64,000 bases of DNA from Coix lacryma-jobi var. lacryma-jobi (taxonomy: Eukaryota; Streptophyta; Magnoliopsida; Poales; Poaceae): the NCBI GenBank assembly GCA_009763385.1, contig CM019824.1, positions 154,014,305 to 154,078,304 of the forward strand, written 5' to 3'. This document shows, in pieces, positions 55,908 to 64,000 of this stretch (its first letter is position 1; each line of letters starts with the position of its first letter). The notes below the pieces were generated by a model, which was not told where the DNA came from, made no database searches, and worked only from the letters and a program-made list of their open reading frames with translations. The position numbers and the translations under genes are program-made.

Positions 55908-58062
55908 TGAAACCGGCCAATTGGTTAATACAGTGTATATGATGATGGGGACAAAGAAAGGGACTATAGTGGAGAGTGGGGGCCGGGAGCGTGGCACTGT
56001 CCGACCGAAGGAAGAATGAATAGGGCCGGTTGATCAAAGGACGCACAAAAGTCCATCCATTACAGACCAAATGACTGACACGCATCAACTGAAGAACAAG
56101 AGAAAAATAGTCTTTCAATCAACATTACTTCTCTAATCATAAACACCATTCCACCTTGTGTGTCCAAGTACGTCAAACTTTATTAATAATGACTGTTGTT
56201 ATTATATACATAAAAAAACATATCTATAGTACGTGCACTCTCGGTCGATCTCAAATTGTATCCTTTGATGACCGGTGAAACGAGCTAGCTGGAAACAAGA
56301 CTAGATGTGTTGCCACACCGCCAAACTGAAAAGGCCATCACATCCCCTCAGCTAGGGCTCTAAGCCATCGCCGCTGCCTACGGGCTCCTCCTTCTCACGC
56401 AACATCTCCGGTGGCAAGAAGAACAGGGGACGCGCATCCTTTGTTTGAAGTTAACACTAATATATATTTTAATTTAAGGGCGTACTTTTTCCATACAAAC
56501 ACACGGCTCTATTAACAACCGTATCTAAGAGTTCAGCTATACACCAGCTCATGCTCTCTATTTCTAGAAGTGGTTGGAAATTAGCCAACTGTCTCTAAAA
56601 ATGGTATCTTTAGAGGTGGCTTGGCTACCTCTAGAAATAGATGTATTTTAGATGTGGCTGGAAAAGCTACCTATCTCTAGTAGAAGTAGATATGAGACGG
56701 TTGGCAAAATAACTTGCCTCTAAAAATAGATGCAACACAATAAAATTAATAAGTTTTTCTAATAAGTTAGATAAAGTAAAATTAATATTTTCTGAATCAA
56801 GTCAGATAAAGACAAACTTTATAGTTAGCATATTTTCCATTTCAAATAATTTATGGTTCAAAAAATCTATTTAAGTTCTCTGATTTTGAGACTCTATTTT
56901 TTAATTGTTTAAATAAACATTGAATGGATAGATGATCTAAACCAAAGTTTATAGTACTAGAGGAGATTTTTAAATTTATTCACTTCAAACTTCAAATGCT
57001 TGTGTCTTTGTAACCCGAGCAGGAGCATGGATGGATGGGGCAGTGCCTATATGTTAATGTATCTTATTATTTGATATGCTTATTTTAGCTTAAAAATTAT
57101 TTTTTTAAGAAGAGCACACATTACCTCCTCTTGGCAGTCCAAAACAAAGGACCTCATAACCACCAAAAGTATTGAAAGTTTTTATGTAGATGTTGAAAAT
57201 TAAGGATGATCCAATTTGCTTAGATCTGGTATCATACCTATTATAGTTTTAAAACTAAAATTCTTCATATAATACTACATTTAAGTATTTTCAAAGCTAT
57301 TTTTCTTCTTGTTCAAAACAAAGGACCTAGGGGCCTCAAAAGAACTTGTAATATTTCAAGTAGATGGTAAAACTAAGGACAACTCATTTTTTGTGTGTGG
57401 AATTGACCATTATGGCTTTTGTAGTTTTGAATTTAAAATTCTTTCCAGACGCTATATTTGTTTTTTTGTTAAACAGTTTGGCCCTAAAAAGTTTTCTAAA
57501 AATCTGGGGAAAATCATCTAACTTATTACCTTGGAAATTAGTATTTTGTCATGTAATTTTCCAAGATATATGCTCATGTGAAATCTAGATTTCCTTAACA
57601 AAGCGCATACCTGAAATCAAATTTAAAAGAGTTCAAAACAAGCTATTTTTTTCATAGATACTAAAAATAATAAGTTAATGTATAATACCTAAGAGTGTAA
57701 ATCAAACTTAAGCCCAAAACTTCCAGACAAAATCTGCTTATGTAGCTTGTTCAAAACTTTTGTAGTCAGGAACTTCCAGACATGCTCAAAAGTGAAGATT
57801 AGCTCAATCACACCAAACGAACTGCGCATAATGTGTTTGTGTCTCTCATTTTGATGCGTTAGATCTTTTGATGAATGCTATTTCATTCCAAGTCATTTGA
57901 GATTCACATTCACTTTTATAGTATGATGTTTCCTAAACTTATTTTCAAATTTTAAAAAGAATAAATCAACTTGAGTTACCTTCCTTTCAATATTTTGTTA
58001 AGCATTGATATATATTCAACCTTTGTGACTAAAAGATATTCATAAACTCATAGAGCACATTG
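55908..58062. other. AT-rich sequence between the two CACTA elements
   Basis: No gene is recognised. Around 56560-56710 there are short direct and inverted repeats of CTCTAGAAATAG and CTCTAAAAATGG that may be remains of another transposon. Confidence 0.4.
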
Positions 58063-58771
58063 AGCATCTCCAACAACTCCTCAAATGAAGTTGCTATCCT
58101 TATTAATTTGGCAAAATCACAAAATTCCTTCTCTAACAACTCTCCAAACCAACTTGCTATTTATCCAAACTTGCTATCCTGAGGTCTCGCACGTGGATAT
58201 ATACGCGCACGATCTTCACTTGCTATCGCGAAATTTTCCGTCGCGACCTCCCGTCCCGCGCTCCCGCATTCCCTCCCGCGCGCGAAACAATTCCTGCGAC
58301 GAAGATCAGGCAAAGACGGAGATCGGGCACATCCCGCGACGAAGATCAGGCACGGCGACTTCTCCTCATCTTCCCGTGAAGCCGCCAGGAAGTCACGCCG
58401 CCGACGTGATCTGTCGCGAGGAAGCCGCGACGAAGATCAGGCACGTCCCCGTCTCCTCTGGCGCGAGGAAGGTCGCGGCGCCGTCTCTCTTCGATCTTCA
58501 AGCCGCCAGGGGCGTCCTTCAGGTACCGTTGTCTGTTCTCATCAGGTTCAGGTGCCATTTGTCTTCTTGTTCGATCAATGCGATAGTTCGATGACCTCCT
58601 GGTTGAATTCTGATACGTCCGGGCGGTGGTTTCCTGTTGGTGTTGGAGCAGGGAGGAGATGTATGTTTAACGGGGCATGCAAGCTTTGGCAAGCATCGCC
58701 ACATCAGATGTATGCAGGCTTTAGTTTATTTTTCCATCAGCAGTTTGTTTGTTTGATTCGGGAGATCCTTT
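58063..58771. mobile_element. Pack-type element, left part, interrupted by CACTA-2
   Basis: It starts AGCATCTCCAACAACTCC. The first ~135 bp are nearly identical to the reversed right end of the element at 21768-22365. A different GC-rich cargo follows (about 58195-58520) with three GCGACGAAGATCAGGCA repeats and a possible splice donor CAG/GTACCG near 58520. The cargo is not identified. The other end would lie beyond CACTA-2, outside the window. Confidence 0.6.
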
Positions 58772-58854
58772 CACTACCAGAGAACACGCCTTTGGACGAT
58801 TTGCAAAATCAGCTTTAGTCACGGAAAAATTTGCGCCCGGGACTAGAAAGATCT

Positions 58855-59235
58855 TTAGCCCCGGTTGGTAAGTTCCCCAGCCCAACGGCTCAATTGTCAG
58901 AGGGGTCTTTAGTCCCGGTTGGTGTTACCAACCGGGGCTACGGTTGGTAAGTTCCCCAGCCCAACGGCTCAATTGTCAGAGGGGCCTTTAGTCCCGGTTG
59001 GTGTTACCAACCGGGGCTAAAGACCGGCCTTTAGCCCCGGGCCGTAACACCAACCGGGACTAAAGGTTTTTGCCCCGGTTGGTGTATCCAGCCGGGGCTA
59101 AATGTTGGTATCTTTAGCCCCGGTTGGTAACACCAACCGGGACTAAAAGGTTTTGTTCCGGTTGGTGTACCCAGCCGGGGCTAAATGCCAACATTTAGCC
59201 CCGGCTGGGAATAAGGACCGGGGCTAAATGTCCCT
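58855..59235. repeat. CACTA-2 left subterminal repeats
   Basis: More than ten copies of TTTAGTCCCGGTTGGTGT or its complement, some forming near-perfect hairpins across TTACCAACC. A 64-bp direct duplication (CGGTTGGTAAGTTCCCCAGC repeated) lies near 58861-58985. Confidence 0.88.
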
Positions 59236-59852
59236 CCCTATATTTGAACTGCTTTTGACACCTCCAGCCGTGCCCGAGCTCCTGTCTTTATTTTTTCTTC
59301 ATTCAGTCACTTGCTTGCTTGTTTGCTCTCTTCTCCGGTGATTTTTGTTTGTTAACACATCTCCGGCGATTGATTTATTTCATCACATCTACACCGCCAT
59401 CGACTCCTTGAAAGGTTACTAGCTTAAGTTATTTATTTTTGTAGCTATTTTGAGTTCATTGACTTGATAGTTCAAATTATTACTCTAAAAACAAAATATG
59501 ACCGTTTAATTAGTTTATTTTAGTCTTTTAGAGAAATAGAGACCATTTAAATCATTTGTTGATAAAAATAGAAATATATAATATTTTAGTTTAGAAAATG
59601 TGACCGGTTTAATTAGTTTTTTTTTTGAAATAGAGATCATTTAAATCATTTGTTTACAGAAATTAGAAATATATAATACTTTAGTTTAGAAAATGTGACC
59701 GGTTTAATTAGTTTTTTTTTGAGAAATAGAGATCATTTAAATCATTTGTTTAATTAGTATATTTTATTATTTTGGAGAAATAGAGATCAGTTAAATTAGT
59801 TGTTTACAGAAATTAGAAATATATAATACTTTAGTTTACAAAATGCAGAAGG

Positions 59853-60185
59853 ATGCCTGCTTGGTATGTTGTTTTCGAGGGCACCAAGCCAGGTATTTAC
59901 ACCAGCTGGGCCGAGTGCAGTCAGTATGTCCTCAAAGTTAAGGGAGCTGTGCATAAAAAGTACAAGTCTTTTGAGGAAGCTTCTGCAGCTCTAGAGGCTT
60001 TTAACTCAAGAATCAACTCAATTCCTACTGCACCTACCCCTACCTTACCTTCCTATCAGGTTGGAGTGACAGACAGTACATCTTGTTGGACTGTGATGTG
60101 GGAAAATGTGCAGGTGTTGTTAGTTGCTTTGGTTGTGGCCAAGTGGATTAGGCTGCACTGTTATCTTGATGTAATAATTAATTAG
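59853..60185 (+). CDS. RNase H1-type hybrid-binding domain (viroplasmin-like) mini-protein with C-terminal hydrophobic segment
   Basis: 110 residues. Residues 4-50 match the RNase H1 N-terminal hybrid-binding domain, also called Cauli_VI/viroplasmin: WYVVFEGTKPGIYTSWAEC, then HKKYKSFEEASAALEAF. In that family the conserved aromatic and lysine residues contact RNA/DNA hybrids or dsRNA. A Pro/Thr linker follows, then a hydrophobic stretch (VLLVALVVAKWI) near the C-terminus. No RNase H catalytic domain follows. The ATG at 59853 is chosen because the upstream ATG at 59843 opens another, short frame. It lies between the subterminal repeats and the transposase, the slot used by the GRF protein in CACTA-1. 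The frame is intact. Splicing into the transposase (acceptor at 60315) cannot be excluded. Confidence 0.7.
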   Translation: MPAWYVVFEGTKPGIYTSWAECSQYVLKVKGAVHKKYKSFEEASAALEAFNSRINSIPTAPTPTLPSYQVGVTDSTSCWTVMWENVQVLLVALVVAKWIRLHCYLDVIIN

Positions 60186-60318
60186 ACAAGTTCAACTGCT
60201 ACTACTTTTATGCCACTAGTGATTTTTACTAAATTTCATGCCAGTCATTTTTTAATTTCATTTGTTTATAAGAATGAGAGATCGATATAATTATGTGATA
60301 TGTCATATAATGCAGACG

Positions 60319-63300
60319 ATGACACGTCACTGGATGTACAATGCCGATCGTCGCTCAAAAGAGTTCATTGATGGCGTGCATTATTTTTTAAGAGTGGCCG
60401 AGGCAAACAAGTGAAATGGTTTTATGTGCTGCCCATGTGCCCTTTGTAATAATTCGAAGGAATATTCTAGCTCAAGGAGTCTTCACTCACACTTGTTCAA
60501 GTCGGGTTTCATGCCAAACTATAGTTGTTGGACGAAGCATGGAGAAACTGGGGTTATGATGGAAGAAGGTGAAGAAGAACAATTGGACCCTGACGATGAC
60601 ATTATTGCTCAATACGGTGACTTTGGTGATACTGCAATGGAGGAAGGTGAAGAAGAGACAAGTGCAGAAGACACAGTCGCTGAAGATGATGCTCTTGGTG
60701 ATGTCATTCGTGATGCACAAAGAGATTGCGAAAGTGAAAAGGAGAAAGCTAAGTTTGACTGTATGCTAGAGGATCACAGGAAATTACTATATCCGTCTGC
60801 TGCAGATGGACAAAAAAAGTTGGGTACAACACTTGAGTTGCTACAATGAAAGGCACAGAATGGTGTATCTGACAAGACATTTGGACAATTATTGAAGATT
60901 ATAAAACAAAAGATGCTTCCGAAGCCTAACGAATTACCCGGCACTACGTACGAAGCAAAACAAGTCGTCTGTCCTTTGAGTTTAGAGATCCAGAAGATAC
61001 ATGCATGTCCTAATGACTGCATCCTGTACCGTGGCAAGGAATACGAGAATTTGGATGAATGCCCTGTATGTAAAGCGTCACGATATAAGATCAGGCGAGA
61101 TGACCCTGACGATGTTGAGGGTGAAAAACGTCCCCGGAAGAAAATCCCTGCCAAGGTTATGTGGTACGCTCCTATAATACCACGCCTGAAACGTCTGTTC
61201 AGAAACAAGGACCATGCAAAGTTGGTGCGATGACACAAAGAAGACCGTAAGGTAGACAACATATTGAGACACCCTGCAGATGGGTCCCAGTGGAGAGCAA
61301 TAGACAGAGAATTCCCGAAATTTGCAAAAGACGCTAGAAACTTAAGGTTTGGTTTAAGTACGGACAAGATGAATCCTTTTGGGGAACAGAGCAGTAGTCA
61401 TAGCACGTGGCCTGTTACTCTATGTATGTACAACCTTCCTCCGTGGTTATGCTTGAAGCGGAAGTTCATTATGATGCCAGTGCTCATCCAAGGCCCGAGG
61501 CAGCCTGGCAACGATATCGATGTCTACCTGAGGCCATTAATTGAGGAACTCCTACTTTTATGGAGTAAATCAGGTGTACGTGTGTGGGATGATTATAAAC
61601 AGGAACACTTTGACCTGCGAGCATTATTGTTCGTAACAATCAATGATTGGCCTGCTCTAAGTAATCTTTCAGGACAGTCAAACAAGGGATATAATGCATG
61701 CACACATTGTTTTAATGACATGGATAGTGTATATTTGAAAAAATGTAGAAAGGTAGTGTATCTTGGGCATCGTCGATTTCTTTCGATAAATCACCAGGTT
61801 AGAAAGAAAGACAAGCATTTTAAAGGTGAGACAGACCACCGGAGCAAGCCTCGCAACAGAACTGGGGAAGATGTACTTGAGATGATCAAGGATGTGAAAG
61901 TAGTCTTTGGAAAGGGGACGGGCAGTGAACCTGTTCCGAAAGACGCTACGGGACACGCACCCATGTGGAAGAAGCAGTCAATATTTTGGGAGCTACCCTA
62001 TTGGCATGTACTAGAGGTCCGCCACGCGATCGACGTGATGCACCTGACAACGAATCTTTGTGTCAACCTTCTAGGATTCATGGGTGTGTATGGGAAGTCT
62101 AAGGATACACTTGAAGCACGACAAGAGTTGCAGCGCATGAAAGAACGAGACAACCTACATCCAGAGAAGACAGATGATGGACGCCATTACTTAAGACCTG
62201 CTAGCTACACTCTTAGCAATGAAGAGAAGGAAATCATGTTCGAATGCCTAAACAGCATCAAGGTCCCATCTGGATTCTCCTCCAATATAAAGGGAATAAT
62301 AAATATGCAAGAGAAGAAATTCCTAAACTTAAAGTCGCATGACTGCCACGTGCTTATGACGCAATTGCTTCCGGTTGCTTTAAGAGGAATTCTACCTCCA
62401 CATGTACGTCTGGCCACTGTGAAGCTATGTGCATTCCTCAATGCAATTTTTCAGAAGGCAATTAATCCACTAGAACTAGCTACTCTACAGAATGATGTGG
62501 TTCAATGTCTTGTGAGCTTTGAGTTGGTGTTTCCTCCATCCTTCTTTAATATCATGACACACCTCCTAGTTCACCTGGTCAAGGAGATTCATATTCTCGG
62601 TCCTGTGTTTCTACATAACATGTTCCCCTTTGAGAGGTTTATGGGAGTACTGAAAAAATATGTTCACCAACGTGCTCGGCCAGAAGGAAGCATCGCCAAG
62701 GGCTACGGGACAGAGGAGGTCATTGAGTTCTGTGTTGACTTCATTCCTGACCTTGACCCGATTGGTGTTCCTGAATCGCAGCACGAGGGGAGGCTGTGTG
62801 GAAAGGGGACACTAGGGAAGAAAACATATATCGGTACGGGGAACGATTATTTCAATAAAGCGCACTACACAGTTCTTCAAAACTCAACCGTGGTGGATCC
62901 ATATATCGATGTACACAAGGAGTTCCTACGATCCCAATTTCCAGAGAAGAATGAAGTTTGGATAACACGTGAGCACATGAATACTTTTAGCACTTGGTTG
63001 CGAAAGGAATGTCTGGGTAATAACAATATTGATGAGCAACTATATTTGTTGGCTAGGCAACCGTCATGGCACATCCTCACGTACAAAGGGTATGAGATAA
63101 ATGGAAACACATTTTACACCATTGCCCAAGATCAAAGGAGCACGAACCAAAACAGTGGTGTTCGCGTAGATGCCACAGGCCCATCTGGGAAGAGGCAAAC
63201 ATATTATGGCCGCATAGAGGAGATTTGGGAACTAGACTACGCACCTAATTTTAAAGTCCCTTTGTTTCGATGCCAATGGGTCAAGGCTACCGGATCCGGA

Positions 63301-63684
63301 GTAACAGTTGACAAGGAGTATGGAATGACAACAGTGGATCTCAACAATATTGGATACAAAGATGAACCATTCGTCCTTGCTGCTGATGTGACTCAGGTGT
63401 TCTACGTGAAAGACATGTCTATAAAACCCAAGAGAGGGAAAAATGATGATAAATCAACCAAAGAGCCAAAACGCCACATAGTTCTTTCAGGAAGAAGAAA
63501 CATCGTGGGAATTGAGGACAAGTCAGACATGTCAGAAGATTATGAAAGGGATGACCGAATACCGCCCTTCAGTGTGACCAAAGACCCAAGCATCCTGCTA
63601 AATGCTGAGGAGACTCCATGGTTACGACATGATCATAACCAAGGAACATACGTCAAGAAAAAGATCACCAGTGTACCCGCTTGA
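60319..63684 (+). pseudogene. TNP2-type CACTA transposase with three in-frame TGA codons
   Basis: One frame runs from the ATG at 60319 (preceded by a splice-acceptor-like TGCAG at 60311-60315) to the stop at 63684, about 1,120 codons. TGA interrupts it at about 60412, 60847 and 61231. Domains in order are Transpos_assoc (60319-60560, CCPCALC), an acidic linker, Transposase_21 with the catalytic core (from about 60890; GLSTDKMNPFG near 61350, AIDVMH near 62030), DUF4218 (about 62310-62660) and DUF4216 (about 63190-63420), then a basic tail. The protein would cut and join CACTA ends. The first catalytic block reads DK where DG is usual. No frameshift is present, so decay is recent or limited to point changes. 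CACTA-1 has CAG where the first TGA lies. Confidence 0.88.
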
Positions 63685-64000
63685 TATATATTATAGTTTT
63701 TTGTGTAACTAATAATGATTATGCATAGTCATGGTTCGTTGATGTCGGTGTTGAAATGACTTGATTTATTTTTGGCAAGCATATGAGCCCAAATTGATGC
63801 CCCACAAGTGGTGTTAGATTTTTCTGATCATTATTTTAATTATTACATTTTTTTCTATGCCGAATGAGATAAAAGTTGGTGAATTTCACCTCCGAAAAAT
63901 CACAAACTTGTTGGTTGCCTCACCCGTGCCACGTGACAGCCTAAAAAAAAGTTTGAGACCAATACGACACAGAAACGTATATGAACTACACAAATTTATC
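63685..64000. other. Downstream part of CACTA-2, no gene recognised
   Basis: AT-rich sequence after the transposase stop. Confidence 0.4.

Larger units (their letters stand above)
58772..64000 (+). mobile_element. CACTA-2: En/Spm-type transposon, left part, continues past the window
   Basis: It begins CACTACCAGAGAACACG, has subterminal TTTAGTCCCGGTTGG-type repeats to about 59235, an accessory small gene, and a full-length TNP2 transposase. The right terminus is not in the window. The flank before the terminus is TTT. Confidence 0.85.

Noticed and set aside
57309..57588. Short open frames in the AT-rich region between the CACTA elements
   Set aside because: They are of chance length and composition, with no motif or conserved context.
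59853..60185. An integrated caulimovirus (pararetrovirus) remnant because of the viroplasmin-like domain
   Set aside because: Only the single small domain is present, there are no viral neighbours, and it lies inside the CACTA element. An RNase H1-type domain is the simpler explanation.

Overview
The window is nuclear DNA of a grass, most likely a panicoid/Andropogoneae species. The evidence is GC-rich Tat-lineage Ty3/gypsy retrotransposons with a spliced antisense gene, CACTA transposons with TTTAGTCCCGG-type subterminal repeats, Stowaway MITEs ending in CTCCCTCCGTCC, and two intron-containing host genes with plant family signatures. The species is an inference; nothing here identifies it uniquely.

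Layout. Positions 1-16951 are a tandem Ty3/gypsy array. It holds the 3' half of one copy (RNase H, integrase, antisense gene), a shared LTR (8198-9443), a second, internally deleted copy (gag, protease, broken RT, stub of the antisense gene), and a terminal LTR (15719-16951). Positions 17000-31200 form a small gene island. It carries a DCD-domain gene (19121-24297, four coding exons) and a sphingoid base C4-hydroxylase gene (29636-31058, two coding exons), separated by MITEs and a 954-bp fold-back element. One intron of the DCD gene holds a transposon with a captured glutaredoxin-family fragment in antisense. Positions 31200-43660 have no recognisable host gene and are dense in small DNA transposons: six Stowaways, hAT-like MITEs, nested MITEs, a CACTA-like element and Pack-type elements.

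Positions 43661-55907 are a CACTA transposon (CACTA-1, coding on the minus strand) that carries a GRF zinc-finger/membrane protein gene and only the N-terminus of the transposase. A nearly complete, young, non-autonomous LTR retrotransposon (45131-54890) is inserted inside the zinc-finger exon. That retrotransposon has lost all of pol but keeps a nearly full, spliced antisense gene. Positions 58063-58771 are the end of a Pack-type element interrupted by a second CACTA (CACTA-2, from 58772 past the window end). CACTA-2 has an RNase H1-type hybrid-binding-domain/membrane mini-protein and a full-length TNP2 transposase interrupted only by three TGA codons.

Two recurring designs stand out. First, the antisense gene of the Tat-type elements appears three times, each time with its own TATAAATA box on the minus strand, and it survives where pol is lost. 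Second, both CACTA elements have a small accessory gene in the same slot between subterminal repeats and transposase. The two use different nucleic-acid-binding domains but both end in a hydrophobic segment. All coordinates and splice sites were read by eye; no alignment or database search was run.
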